This document shows, piece after piece, positions 38,081 to 47,322 of a stretch of 64,000 nucleotides of DNA (the stretch's first letter is position 1; every line of letters starts with the position of its first letter). A program made the translations under genes and the position numbers. The notes under the pieces are model-generated. The model did not search any database, was not told the origin of the DNA, and saw only the letters and a program-made list of their open reading frames with translations. Origin of the DNA: Methanobacterium sp. (GTDB lineage Archaea > Methanobacteriota > Methanobacteria > Methanobacteriales > Methanobacteriaceae). The stretch spans positions 1-64,000 of the forward strand of contig JAHRFX010000075.1 in assembly GCA_019084405.1 (NCBI GenBank), in the 5' to 3' direction.

Positions 38081-38776
38081 TTACAATGCGATATTTTTAG
38101 TTTCATTTTTCGTTATTTTACCATCAAGCACGTTTATAATCCTATCTGCCATATTAGCCACGTATGGTTCGTGTGTTACCATAATAAGAGTCACGTTTTC
38201 TTTTTTGTGGATACTTTTTAGTAGGCCCAGAATTATATCACCTGTTTTTGAATCTAAAGCACCTGTTGGTTCATCGGCTAAAATAATGGAAGGATGGTTC
38301 ACTAAAGCCCGGGCAATAGCCACTCTCTGCCTTTCTCCCCCTGAAAGTTTGGTTGGTCTCTGGTTAATTTTATCATCCAGTTCCACTTTTTTTAATAGAT
38401 CAAGTGCCCGTTTTTCCATTTTTTTACTGGAGATTGAAGTTTCCAGCATGGGAATCTGTACATTCTCCAGTACCGTGAGGTTAGGAATTAAGTTATGCAG
38501 CTGGAAGACGAATCCGATTTCAGAAGATCGGAACTTACTCAAATCCTTTTTTTGCATTAAATCAATACCTGCCACCTTTAGGGAACCTTCATCTCCATTA
38601 TCCAGGGCTCCTATCATATTGAGGAGAGTGGATTTACCAGATCCAGAAGGCCCCATAATAGAAACGAATTCCCCCTTTTTAATTTTCAGATCTATGCCAT
38701 TTAAAGCCTGTATGGTCCCTTCATCATAGCTTTTTTTCAGGCCCTGTATTTCTATAATGTAATCTATTTTATTCAT
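38081..38776 (-). CDS. ABC transporter ATP-binding protein (MacB/LolD type)
   Basis: A 231-residue ATPase with Walker A GPSGSGKSTLL near residue 40, the Q-loop GFVFQLHNLIPNLTVLEN, the signature LSGGERQRVAIARAL and Walker B IILADEPTGALD. The compact length and phrasing match the LolD/MacB/FtsE group that pairs with FtsX-like permeases to drive mechanical or export work rather than uptake. It overlaps the upstream permease by eight bases, so the two form one unit. No solute-binding protein is nearby. The cargo is unknown. Confidence 0.93.
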   Translation of the reverse strand: MNKIDYIIEIQGLKKSYDEGTIQALNGIDLKIKKGEFVSIMGPSGSGKSTLLNMIGALDNGDEGSLKVAGIDLMQKKDLSKFRSSEIGFVFQLHNLIPNLTVLENVQIPMLETSISSKKMEKRALDLLKKVELDDKINQRPTKLSGGERQRVAIARALVNHPSIILADEPTGALDSKTGDIILGLLKSIHKKENVTLIMVTHEPYVANMADRIINVLDGKITKNETKNIAL

Positions 38777-39911
38777 AGCGCAGTGCCTCCGTTGGTGCTA
38801 ATCTACTTGCCCGGTACGCAGGATAAATGCCCCCAATTATGCCCACCAGGAATGCAATTCCTAAAGCCCGGGCAAAGAGTTCCAGAGAATATGCTGGTTG
38901 GATTATACCCTGGGTTTCTGGAGTGAGGGATAAGAGCAGTTCCACCCCAACAATTCCCACTGCAATACCCACCAGAGCCGCCAAAAGAGTGAGTACTATA
39001 GATTCACCTAGTATCATGCCCAATATCCTTCTACTTCTCCATCCCACCGCTTTCAAGACCCCGATTTCTCTGGTTCTTTCATAAACAGACATTATCATAG
39101 TGTTTATAACTCCCACGCCTCCGATAACTATGGCCAGTAAGGATATAGCCCAGGTGGCAGTATCTATAAAGCTTAATCCCTGATTTATCCTTCCCAATTG
39201 ATCAGCAGAAGAAGTGGTAGCTAATTCATCAGGGTAAGTCTCTTCAATAGCATTCCCTACCTGGGTGGCATTGGCATTTTCATTTATCTTTACCAGTATT
39301 ATACTGACCTTATTTTCAGTATTGGTTAATTCCTGAAGTTTGGTTAGGGGAACGTATGCTCCGGCATCAGTGATTATGTTTCCTGTTTCGAAAATCCCGG
39401 TGATTTTAAAATCCTCATTAAAAAGTTTTATAGAATCACCCACTGTTTTATTGAGGTTCTGAGCAGCGGTTTTACCTATAATTATTTCATTAACCTCGCC
39501 TTCTGAAAAATAGGCCCCTTCGATACTTTCTATGCCTGCCAGATCAAGTTTAGTGACCTCCATACCATTCACTATGAATCCACTGGGGCCGAAACTAGAA
39601 CTGGAACCATTTTCCAGACGAACACTTGTCCTGAGAACACCTGCTGTATCCTGAATCCCATTTATATTTTGAATATCAGTTATGCGTCCTTTTTCAACAT
39701 TCCCTGCCAGGAACCCGTCAGTACCTGATTGTATTACAGTTATTTCAGCTCCCCCTGCTTTAAGGGTGCTTTCTGTGGATTCCTTGAGTCCCCCGGTAAC
39801 AAGACCCAGAGCCACTATGGTGGCAATACCGATGGCGATGCCTATGATGGCCAGGAAAGTTCTGGTTTTATTTCTAAATGGATTTTTAATAATCAATCCC
39901 ATATAATTCAT
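38769..39911 (-). CDS. ABC transporter permease (MacB/FtsX family)
   Basis: A 380-residue permease. An N-terminal helix (FLAIIGIAIGIATIVALGLV) is followed by a large extracytoplasmic MacB-like domain of about 200 residues and then three C-terminal helices of the FtsX type, including YERTREIGVLKAVGWRSRRI, the coupling helix. The layout is that of mechanotransmission exporters. It is the first gene of the ABC operon. The 190 bases before it hold three 11-bp-phased TGCAAATWA repeats, so expression is probably controlled. Confidence 0.92.
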   Translation of the reverse strand: MNYMGLIIKNPFRNKTRTFLAIIGIAIGIATIVALGLVTGGLKESTESTLKAGGAEITVIQSGTDGFLAGNVEKGRITDIQNINGIQDTAGVLRTSVRLENGSSSSFGPSGFIVNGMEVTKLDLAGIESIEGAYFSEGEVNEIIIGKTAAQNLNKTVGDSIKLFNEDFKITGIFETGNIITDAGAYVPLTKLQELTNTENKVSIILVKINENANATQVGNAIEETYPDELATTSSADQLGRINQGLSFIDTATWAISLLAIVIGGVGVINTMIMSVYERTREIGVLKAVGWRSRRILGMILGESIVLTLLAALVGIAVGIVGVELLLSLTPETQGIIQPAYSLELFARALGIAFLVGIIGGIYPAYRASRLAPTEALRYE

Positions 39912-39998
39912 GGTAAATCTCCTTAATGCTTAAATTTTCACAAGTCTCTGGTATAACCTTACATCCAAAAAGGGATAAGTAATTATTTCACAATTTGT

Positions 39999-40029
39999 TG
40001 CAAATTATATGCAAATTACTTGCAAATAA
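39999..40029 (-). promoter_or_regulatory. Three direct repeats TGCAAATWA with 11-bp period
   Basis: Copies begin at 39999, 40010 and 40021 (TGCAAATTA, TGCAAATTA, TGCAAATAA), exactly one helical turn apart, in the region upstream of the ABC exporter. Phased direct repeats let regulator subunits bind side by side on one DNA face. The winged-helix gene at 40414, two genes upstream, is the obvious candidate regulator (inference). Confidence 0.55.
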
Positions 40030-40101
40030 TGGAGAAACCCCATTAAAATTATGGATTGAAGTCTTATTTCAAAATAAAACTAAAAAAAGAAAGATTTTAA
40101 T

Positions 40102-40401
40102 CTAGTAATCCCAAGTAATCTTCAAAAGTATCAGAAGTGCTATAAATTGAATAACACCCCCAATATATACCGGGCGCCCTACTAACAACTCTGGATCCAC
40201 CATTAAGAATACAATAGTGGAGATACTCTTAATTAAAAGCATGACCGCGAACAAGATCAGACCCACGGTAAAACCTATTTTTATCTGATGATAGCTTTTA
40301 AAGTAAAGATATAAAAGTGCGGATAAAATTCCAATATTTGCTATTTCAATAATGATGGCTATGGTTTTAATTTCAAAATATCCTAAAAGTTCTAATACCA
40401 T
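40102..40401 (-). CDS. Three-helix membrane protein beside a winged-helix regulator
   Basis: A 99-residue protein with three helices and conserved LLYLYFKSYHQIKIGFTVGL, ending PVYIGGVIQFIALLILLKITWDY. It is paralogous to 37666-37965. It starts 12 bases after the winged-helix gene at 40414, so both are on one transcript. The pairing of a DNA-binding protein with a small membrane protein suggests that the membrane partner senses or anchors and the regulator responds. The copy on the far side of the ABC genes may be the exporter-associated version. Confidence 0.8.
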   Translation of the reverse strand: MVLELLGYFEIKTIAIIIEIANIGILSALLYLYFKSYHQIKIGFTVGLILFAVMLLIKSISTIVFLMVDPELLVGRPVYIGGVIQFIALLILLKITWDY

Positions 40402-40413
40402 TTAAATCCCTGT

Positions 40414-40704
40414 TTAATTACTTTTTTTATCCTTTAATTGTTCCCAGATTATTTCAAAATCAGAGTAGTTTTTTTCCATGCTTTTTGATAGGAAATACAT
40501 TTTGCCATATTTTTCCCCTGCTGAATCAACCACACCACTATCTTCTAAAATTTTTATATGGTGCCTTATAGTTCTATAATTGACATTTAACTCCTCTGAA
40601 AGTTGGTGCGAATTATAAGGCCTTTTATTTAAATTTTTGATGATTTTAGCACGATTCAAGCCACCTCTTGTACCCAAGAGGAGCCACCACATTATTTTTT
40701 CCAT
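40414..40704 (-). CDS. Winged helix-turn-helix transcriptional regulator (ArsR-like)
   Basis: A 96-residue DNA-binding protein. The winged-helix core contains RAKIIKNLNKRPYNSHQLSE and then the recognition helix LNVNYRTIRHHIKILEDSG, and a wing (VDSAGEKYGKMYFL). There is no metal-binding Cys set, so it does not look like a metal-sensing ArsR/SmtB. It lies 27 bases downstream of hisG on the same strand and immediately upstream of the three-helix protein at 40102, and may be read through from hisG. Confidence 0.88.
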   Translation of the reverse strand: MEKIMWWLLLGTRGGLNRAKIIKNLNKRPYNSHQLSEELNVNYRTIRHHIKILEDSGVVDSAGEKYGKMYFLSKSMEKNYSDFEIIWEQLKDKKSN

Positions 40705-40731
40705 AATTTATCACAAAAGATTTTGTAAAAA

Positions 40732-41592
40732 TTAAATTATCCTTTCAATAGGCATGACCAGTATATCACGGGCTCCTACTTTTTTAAGCCGGTTTACCAG
40801 ATTAAAAACTTCTTCTTCACCTGCCACCGCATGTATTGCCACCATATTATCACTGGATAAAACCTGGGAGACCGTGGGGCCGGTCATTCCCGGCATGGCC
40901 TTTTTAACCTCTTCCAGTTTGTTTTTTTCCACATTTAGCATAACCAGTTTTTTACCCTCGGCATCCATTACTCCCCTTATACCGGTGCGCACTTCCTCCA
41001 TGATTTCATTTTTATCCTGGTAACTCTGGTGATTGGCCACCAGTTTAACCGAACTTTCAAGTATGGTGTCCACGATTTTTAGGTGATTCATTTTTAAAGT
41101 GGTACCGGTGCTGGTTAAATCAGCAATCAGATCTGCCACCCCAATAAAAGGTGCTATTTCAGTGGAACCACTCAGTTCCACTATTTTAGAATTTACGCCT
41201 TTTTCCTGGAGATAACGATAGGTAAGGTTAGGAAACTCAGTGGCCACCACCATGCCATCCCTTACATCATTAAGACTATTTATAGAGGATTCTTCTGGAG
41301 AAGCCAGCACCAGACTCGCCTTTCCAAAGTTTAGATCTTCCAGGATTTTAACCCGGTTTCCCTTCTCCTGGATTAGGTCCAGTCCAGTTATTCCCATATC
41401 GGCTGCCCCATCAGCTACAAATTCCGGTATGTCCGCAGCACGGGTAAACATCACACTGATATCAGGATGATGGGTATCTGAAAAAAGCTTCCTATTAACT
41501 GTATCTTTTAAACCAATTCCAGCTTTGCCTAAAAGTTTAACCACCGGATCGCTTATTCTTCCTTTAGAGGGAATGGCAATTCTAATCTTCAT
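40732..41592 (-). CDS. hisG: ATP phosphoribosyltransferase, long form
   Basis: First enzyme of histidine synthesis, joining PRPP and ATP. It is 286 residues, the long HisG form that carries its own C-terminal ACT-like regulatory domain (about residues 210-286) and does not need HisZ. It starts MKIRIAIPSKGRISDPV; the PRPP-binding strand is ADLIADLTSTGTTLKMN. Histidine feedback through the C-terminal domain is expected from the family. It is divergent from the deaminase at 41740. Confidence 0.96.
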   Translation of the reverse strand: MKIRIAIPSKGRISDPVVKLLGKAGIGLKDTVNRKLFSDTHHPDISVMFTRAADIPEFVADGAADMGITGLDLIQEKGNRVKILEDLNFGKASLVLASPEESSINSLNDVRDGMVVATEFPNLTYRYLQEKGVNSKIVELSGSTEIAPFIGVADLIADLTSTGTTLKMNHLKIVDTILESSVKLVANHQSYQDKNEIMEEVRTGIRGVMDAEGKKLVMLNVEKNKLEEVKKAMPGMTGPTVSQVLSSDNMVAIHAVAGEEEVFNLVNRLKKVGARDILVMPIERII

Positions 41593-41675
41593 TTTTATAC
41601 TCCAGATACTTTATTACGTGATGATGATAATCTTAATTAATAGTTATATGTATTCAGGTCTATTCTATATCTTCG

Positions 41676-41687
41676 ATGTATATACAT
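41676..41687 (+). promoter_or_regulatory. Palindromic TATA-like element before the deaminase gene
   Basis: ATGTATATACAT is a perfect 12-base palindrome placed 52 bases before the deaminase start. It contains a plausible TATA box (TATATA), giving a leader of about 25-30 bases. Whether the symmetry also serves a regulator is unknown. Confidence 0.35.
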
Positions 41688-41739
41688 TGTAGCCCCGACA
41701 TATTAGACCTTTTAAGTAAGATGATAGAAGGTGGTGCCC

Positions 41740-43035
41740 ATGGAAAGTAACAGTATTCTGATTGAAAATACCCTGATTTTAGATGGGGAAAAAATGGAAA
41801 AGGGATCAATTTTAATTGAAAATGATAAAATAAGAGAATTATCAGCGGATATTGATAAGAAAGACGCTGATAAAGTCATTGACGGTTCTAAAAAAATATT
41901 AATACCCGGCCTGGTGAATACCCACACCCATCTTTCCATGACACTCCTGAGGGGCCTGGCTGATGATTTGAACCTTGATACCTGGCTGAATGATCATATA
42001 TGGCCTATGGAAGCTAATTTAAATGGAGATTACTGTTATGCCGGTGCCCTTTTAGGTTGTGTGGAAATGATAAAGTCCGGTACCACCACCTTCAATGATA
42101 TGTATTTTTATATGGAGGATGTGGCCCGGGCGGTGGAAGAATCCGGGTTGCGCTGTATGTTATCCCATGGAATGATAGATTTAGGAGATGCAGATAAGCA
42201 AAAAGAAGAATTTAAGAAAACACACCACCTGATTGAAAAATGCCATAACAGCGCCAGTGGAAAAATAAAGGTAGCATATGGTCCTCATTCGCCCTATACC
42301 TGTTCTGAAGAGTTGCTTAAGCAGGTCCGGAAGGAAGCCACCAGGAAGGGCATTCCCATACATATACATGTTGGTGAAACCCGGAACGAAGTTCAGCAGG
42401 TTACAGATGCCCATGGCAAAAGGCCATTTGAATATCTGGATGAAATAGGATTTTTAAAAGAAGATGTTCTGGCAGCCCATGGAGTGTGGCTTTCCCCTGA
42501 GGAAATAAATATTATCAAAAAAAGAAAGGTGAATTTATCCCATAATCCTGCCAGTAACATGAAATTAGCTTCAGGGGTGTCCCCGGTGGATCAGTTACTT
42601 AAGAATGATATGGTGGTGGGACTGGGAACTGATGGTGCTGCTTCTAATAACAACCTGGACATGCTGGAAGAGATGAAACTGGCGGCTCTCTTGCAGAAAG
42701 TCCATACTTTAGATCCCACTTCCCTCCCGGCAGAAAAAGTATTCCAGATGGCCACGGTACATGGTGCCATAGCCCTGGGGATGGAAAAGGAAATAGGAAC
42801 CATTCAGGTGGGTAAAAAAGCCGATCTGGCACTTATAAATATTAAATCCTCTCATTTAACTCCTTTCAGGCACCCGGTATCCCACCTGGTGTACTCTGCC
42901 CAGGGTGGTGATGTGGATACCGTTATCTGTAATGGCAGTATCCTGATGGAAAACCAGGATCTTCAGATCATAGAAGAGCAACAAGTACTGGAGTTAGCTG
43001 AAAATGCAGCTGAAGAGATGCTTTCCAAAAACTAA
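41740..43035 (+). CDS. dadD: 5-prime-deoxyadenosine / methylthioadenosine / SAH deaminase
   Basis: A 431-residue amidohydrolase that removes the amino group from adenosyl by-products of SAM chemistry; methanogen homologues deaminate 5-prime-deoxyadenosine and SAH. Metal ligands are visible in VNTHTHLSMTLLRG, HIHVGETRNE and GLGTDGAASNNNLDM. YGPHSPYTCS is another family hallmark. The start is the ATG at 41740 after GAAGGTGGTG; a GTG nine bases earlier is possible. It is followed after 18 bases by a HAD phosphatase. Confidence 0.9.
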   Translation: MESNSILIENTLILDGEKMEKGSILIENDKIRELSADIDKKDADKVIDGSKKILIPGLVNTHTHLSMTLLRGLADDLNLDTWLNDHIWPMEANLNGDYCYAGALLGCVEMIKSGTTTFNDMYFYMEDVARAVEESGLRCMLSHGMIDLGDADKQKEEFKKTHHLIEKCHNSASGKIKVAYGPHSPYTCSEELLKQVRKEATRKGIPIHIHVGETRNEVQQVTDAHGKRPFEYLDEIGFLKEDVLAAHGVWLSPEEINIIKKRKVNLSHNPASNMKLASGVSPVDQLLKNDMVVGLGTDGAASNNNLDMLEEMKLAALLQKVHTLDPTSLPAEKVFQMATVHGAIALGMEKEIGTIQVGKKADLALINIKSSHLTPFRHPVSHLVYSAQGGDVDTVICNGSILMENQDLQIIEEQQVLELAENAAEEMLSKN

Positions 43036-43053
43036 AATTAAACAGGTTTTAAA

Positions 43054-43737
43054 ATGATTTTATTACTTTTTGATATTGATAAAACCCTGATTGATCGTTC
43101 GGAGTGCCATCATCGTGCATTCCGTCATGCCTTCCATGAAGTCTTTGAGAAGGATGCAGATATTGATATTATCAATTACCATGGTAAAACCGACCCCCAA
43201 ATCGCCTGTGAAGTTTTAAAAAAAGAGGGCCTGGCTGAAAATTTTATAAAAAAGAAATTAGAGGAATTTAAAGAGGTATTATCCTCTTATTTTATTTTGA
43301 ATGTTAAATATGACCACATTGTGGTGCTGGATGGAGTAAGGGATCTGATAGTTGAACTGGAAAGTCAGGGCATGTTATTAGGTTTAATCACCGGTAACCT
43401 GGAATCAATTGCCCGGGCTAAACTCAAACACGTGGGCCTGGATAAATATTTCAAATTAGGGGGTTTTGGAAGTGATAACTACCACCGGCCATATCTGGTA
43501 TCTACTGCCATAAAAAGAGCCAGCCTGGAATATGATTTTAGAGGCAATAATTCCCATGTTTTTGTGATTGGAGATACCCCCTGGGATATAAAGGCTGGTA
43601 TGGAAAACAAAACCCGTACCATCGGAGTATCCACAGGAATATATTCTCCCCGGGAATTAAAAGATGCCGGGGCTGATTTTGTGCTGGATAGCTTAAAATA
43701 TAAGAAAGAATTTATGGGATTTTTAAAGTCAAGGTAA
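43054..43737 (+). CDS. HAD-superfamily phosphatase (phosphoglycolate phosphatase-like)
   Basis: A 227-residue hydrolase with HAD motif I LLFDIDKTLIDRSE, motif II LGLITGNLESIAR and motif IV VIGDTPWDIKAGM. The helical cap between residues 15 and 85 places it with the C1-cap phosphoglycolate phosphatase/PGMB-like group. The substrate is not determinable; small sugar or nucleotide phosphates are likely. It is 18 bases downstream of the deaminase and probably in its operon. It is convergent with tfrA, whose stop lies seven bases away. Confidence 0.85.
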   Translation: MILLLFDIDKTLIDRSECHHRAFRHAFHEVFEKDADIDIINYHGKTDPQIACEVLKKEGLAENFIKKKLEEFKEVLSSYFILNVKYDHIVVLDGVRDLIVELESQGMLLGLITGNLESIARAKLKHVGLDKYFKLGGFGSDNYHRPYLVSTAIKRASLEYDFRGNNSHVFVIGDTPWDIKAGMENKTRTIGVSTGIYSPRELKDAGADFVLDSLKYKKEFMGFLKSR

Positions 43738-43744
43738 CTATTTT

Positions 43745-45394
43745 TTAACGGTTAGTAAAACTGAATCCCTTATTTTTATTAAAGATTATGCTCTTTTTAC
43801 AATCAGTCCTCGTTTGCGGGAAGTCTTCACGGAAATGGGAACCCCTGCTTTCTTTACGAAGCAAAGCCGATTTAGTGACTAATTTAGCTATTTGCACCAT
43901 GTTTTCTGCTTCCAGGGCCTGCTGCAGGTAAACATTATAGCAGGACCCATCTGGAACATTCATACGCTTCAGGCGAGTTTCCAGATTATTTAAAACTTTG
44001 AGGGCATTTTTTAAGCCGTCTTCATTTCGTATAATGGCCACCTGCTCCCACATAGTAGCTTGCAGTTCCTTTTTAATCTGATGAGGAGGGATGTCCCCTT
44101 CTTTCTGGATTTCATTTAAATGGTTTTTAATTTGGTTAACATGATTAAGATCCAGTTTAAGGGAGGATTTTGAGGCATTTAAAGCAGCAGCTTTCCCTGC
44201 TCTTTTACCAAACACCTGAGTATCTGCCAGAGCATTTCCCCCTAAGCGGTTAGCGCCGTGTATTCCTCCGCATACCTCTCCCGCGGCAAATAGATTGGAT
44301 ATTGTGCTTCTTCCCCATTTATCAATCTTAATTCCACCCATGAAGTGGTGGGCGGTGGGGGCAACTTCCATGGGTTCTTTACGTATATCCACTCCCACAT
44401 CTAAGAATTGGAGTAGCATGGTCTCCAGTTTCTCCAGGATGATTTTTGCAGGAAGTTGGGTTACATCCAGATAAACTCCTCCATTTTCAGTACCCCTTCC
44501 TTCCCGGATTTCATTGTAAATAGCCCGGGCCACTACATCCCTGGTGGCCAGTTCCATCCTATCATCATAGTTTCCCATGAAGCGTTCTTTTTTGTTGTTG
44601 AGTAAAATCCCACCTTCACCCCGTACCGCTTCAGTGACCAGCACCCCCTTACGTGATTCAGGAAATACCATTCCTGTGGGGTGAAATTGGACCTGTTCCA
44701 TATCTATTAAATCTGCCCCTGCATTCCAGGCCAGAGCGAACCCATCCCCCCCTTTTTGCATGGTGTTGGAGGTTACCGGATAAATCTGCCCCGCCCCCCC
44801 GGTGGCCAGTATGGTGGACCTGGCTTTGAATATGATTAATTTAGAATCCTTTAAAGAAAGACCCACCGCACCCTGCACTTTGCTCTGGGCATCATCCAGT
44901 AAGAGGGAAATTACCATTATTTCATCTAAGGTGGAGATTTCCCTGCGATATATCTCCTCCTTAAGGGCAGTTATAATTTCATGACCGGTCCGGTCTCCTT
45001 GAAAACAGGTACGACGAAAAGTCTGCCCCCCAAATGGCCTTTGATCCAGTTCACCTGATTCCTGACGATCAAAAAGAGCCCCATAGTTTTCAAGATCTAC
45101 CAGACGCTCTGGAGACTCATCCACTAAAATACGGGCCAGTTCAGGATTATTGAGGTATCCTCCTCCCTGGAGTGTATCCTGGTAGTGAATATCCAGGTTA
45201 TCATCACAGTCCACAAAGGCAAAGGCAGCATTATATCCACCTTCAGCCATTCCAGTGCACCCTGATTTGAATGATAATCCCTTAGAAATTATTAAAGGTT
45301 CTAAATTATGGTCTGAGACTTCTATGGCAGCTCTGCATCCAGCCCCTCCCGACCCAATAATCAGCACATCACATTCATATATTTTGCTTTCCAT
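43745..45394 (-). CDS. tfrA: Thiol:fumarate reductase (CoM/CoB) subunit A
   Basis: Flavoprotein subunit of the methanogen fumarate reductase, which uses coenzymes M and B as donors and forms the heterodisulfide, supplying succinate. FAD site: IIGSGGAGCRAAIEVSD near residue 11. Fumarate/succinate site: GGGYLNNPELA, QFHPTGMVFPE and EVCGGIHGANRLGGNALAD. The length is 549 residues. The iron-sulfur partner TfrB is not adjacent, as in related methanogens where the two genes are apart. It is divergent from sepS across 297 bases with no other gene. Confidence 0.92.
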   Translation of the reverse strand: MESKIYECDVLIIGSGGAGCRAAIEVSDHNLEPLIISKGLSFKSGCTGMAEGGYNAAFAFVDCDDNLDIHYQDTLQGGGYLNNPELARILVDESPERLVDLENYGALFDRQESGELDQRPFGGQTFRRTCFQGDRTGHEIITALKEEIYRREISTLDEIMVISLLLDDAQSKVQGAVGLSLKDSKLIIFKARSTILATGGAGQIYPVTSNTMQKGGDGFALAWNAGADLIDMEQVQFHPTGMVFPESRKGVLVTEAVRGEGGILLNNKKERFMGNYDDRMELATRDVVARAIYNEIREGRGTENGGVYLDVTQLPAKIILEKLETMLLQFLDVGVDIRKEPMEVAPTAHHFMGGIKIDKWGRSTISNLFAAGEVCGGIHGANRLGGNALADTQVFGKRAGKAAALNASKSSLKLDLNHVNQIKNHLNEIQKEGDIPPHQIKKELQATMWEQVAIIRNEDGLKNALKVLNNLETRLKRMNVPDGSCYNVYLQQALEAENMVQIAKLVTKSALLRKESRGSHFREDFPQTRTDCKKSIIFNKNKGFSFTNR

Positions 45395-45691
45395 GTTTTG
45401 ATAATTGATGATAGTGGGTATTTAAATTTGTGATAGGTGGCCACCCTGAAAACCTGACTTAATTTTAAAATATATGATATGAAAATCAATATAAAGATAA
45501 TAAAGCCAATTAATGTTTTAGTGTAAGTTAAAAAAATAGTGCAAGGCATATTTTTTAGATTTAATTAAATAGTATTAGGGCATTATGAAACCTTTAAGTA
45601 ATTATTTCAAGTTTTAATCCCTTAAATAAGAAATAATTCATTATAATCACGATAATGATTCTAAAATTAAAATCCAGTGCGAGGGTGGAAA

Positions 45692-47290
45692 TTGAACAAA
45701 AAAAAGATTATTAAACTTTCTAAAAAAGATTTTGAAAAAGCCTGGGTTGAAAGTGAAAAGCTTTTAAAAAAGCCCCACCATGACCAGCAGTACCCCCGAT
45801 TGAGGCTTAGTACCGGGAAATCTCACCTTTTATACGACACCATAGGGGAGATAAGACAGGCCTATTTAAGATTGGGTTTTAGTGAAATGGTAAACCCTGT
45901 TTTTATTGAAGAAGAGCATATATACAAACAGTTCGGACCAGAAGCTCCCGCAGTCCTGGACCGTTGTTTTTATTTAGCAGGGCTTCCCCGACCAGATATA
46001 GGATTGGGAATAGATAAAATAGAAAAGATTGAAAATCTGGGAGTGGAAGTGAATGAAGATCGTTTAAAAGATCTTCAAAATGTATTCCGAGGGTATAAAA
46101 AAGGGGAACTTTGTGGGGACGACCTGGTGCATGATGTTTCAGCTTCCCTGGAAGTGGGAGACGACACAGGCTTAAGGGTTCTGGAACGTGTTTTCCCGGA
46201 AATTCAGCAGTTGAAACCTGTGGCCGGTAGAACTACCCTCCGATCCCACATGACTTCAGGATGGTTCATCTCGCTTCAGAATATACATGATCGCTCCAAA
46301 CTGCCTTTGAAATTATTCTCCATTGACCGGTGCTTTAGAAGAGAGCAAAAAGAAGACTCCAGTCATTTAATGACCTATCATTCTGCTTCCTGTGTTGTTG
46401 TGGATGATGAAATTTCTCTGGATATGGGAAAAGCTGTATCTGAGAGTCTACTGGAATATTTTGGGTTTTCCCAGTTCAAGTATCTTCCTGATGAGAAAAA
46501 ATCCAAGTATTACCTCCCTGGAACCCAGACTGAGGTTTATGGTTTCCATCCCCTTCTTAAAGAGTGGGTGGAAATTGCTACCTTTGGTTTGTACTCACCA
46601 CTGGCCCTTGCCCGGTATGGAATTGAAGAAGAAGTGATGAACCTGGGGGTGGGGGTAGAGCGTATGGCCATGGTACTGCATCAAGAAAAGGATATCAGGG
46701 AAATGGTTTACCCCCAAATATATCGAACATGGGAACTCACTGATCGGGACCTGGCCACCATGCTTTCCATAAATTATTATCCTGCTACTACCGATGGTAA
46801 AAATCTCATGAACCTCATACTGGAGGTATGGCAACAAAACGCATCTGCATCATCCCCCTGTGAATTTCCCGTATTTTCAGGGAAATTTTTAGGTAAAAAT
46901 ATCCAGGTGACTGCTGTGGAGGTCGAAGAAAACACCAGATTACTGGGACCCGCTGCCAAAAACCAGGTTTACATTTATCAGGGAAATATATTGGGCATAC
47001 CTCCTGAAGGACAGTTAGATAATCCTTTTATTAAAAAAGCGGTTGAAAAAGGGATACCCACCAGGATAAGTTACATGGAATCACTGGCTGCTCAGGCGGC
47101 CTACCGCATAGAAGAAATGGTGGTGGGAAATATGAATGAGATTAAAGTAAGAAGCACCATTGCCCGTTCTCTATCTGATATTAATCTACTGCTGGATGAG
47201 GTGGCTTTAAATTACATCACTGGTAACAACAAACAAATTGATATACGAGGCCCTATCTTCTCCACCATAGAAGCCCGCCTGGAGAGATGA
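45692..47290 (+). CDS. sepS: O-phosphoserine-tRNA(Cys) ligase (SepRS)
   Basis: Class II synthetase that charges tRNA-Cys with phosphoserine, which SepCysS then converts to Cys-tRNA. This is the main Cys route in most methanogens. Motif 2 region SIDRCFRREQKEDSSHLMTY, TLRSHMTSGWF and motif 3 GVGVERMAMVLHQEKDIR match the family. It is about 532 residues. I choose the TTG at 45692 because GAGGGTGG precedes it; a GTG 15 bases earlier is the longer alternative. SepCysS is not in the window. Confidence 0.95.
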   Translation: MNKKKIIKLSKKDFEKAWVESEKLLKKPHHDQQYPRLRLSTGKSHLLYDTIGEIRQAYLRLGFSEMVNPVFIEEEHIYKQFGPEAPAVLDRCFYLAGLPRPDIGLGIDKIEKIENLGVEVNEDRLKDLQNVFRGYKKGELCGDDLVHDVSASLEVGDDTGLRVLERVFPEIQQLKPVAGRTTLRSHMTSGWFISLQNIHDRSKLPLKLFSIDRCFRREQKEDSSHLMTYHSASCVVVDDEISLDMGKAVSESLLEYFGFSQFKYLPDEKKSKYYLPGTQTEVYGFHPLLKEWVEIATFGLYSPLALARYGIEEEVMNLGVGVERMAMVLHQEKDIREMVYPQIYRTWELTDRDLATMLSINYYPATTDGKNLMNLILEVWQQNASASSPCEFPVFSGKFLGKNIQVTAVEVEENTRLLGPAAKNQVYIYQGNILGIPPEGQLDNPFIKKAVEKGIPTRISYMESLAAQAAYRIEEMVVGNMNEIKVRSTIARSLSDINLLLDEVALNYITGNNKQIDIRGPIFSTIEARLER

Positions 47291-47322
47291 TTTAAATCAA
47301 AATTTTTTAAAAAATCAGGATT

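Noticed and set aside
38205..38729. A 174-codon open frame opposite the ABC ATPase
   Set aside because: The ATPase motifs on the minus strand are intact and explain the region; the plus frame has no start signal or motif.
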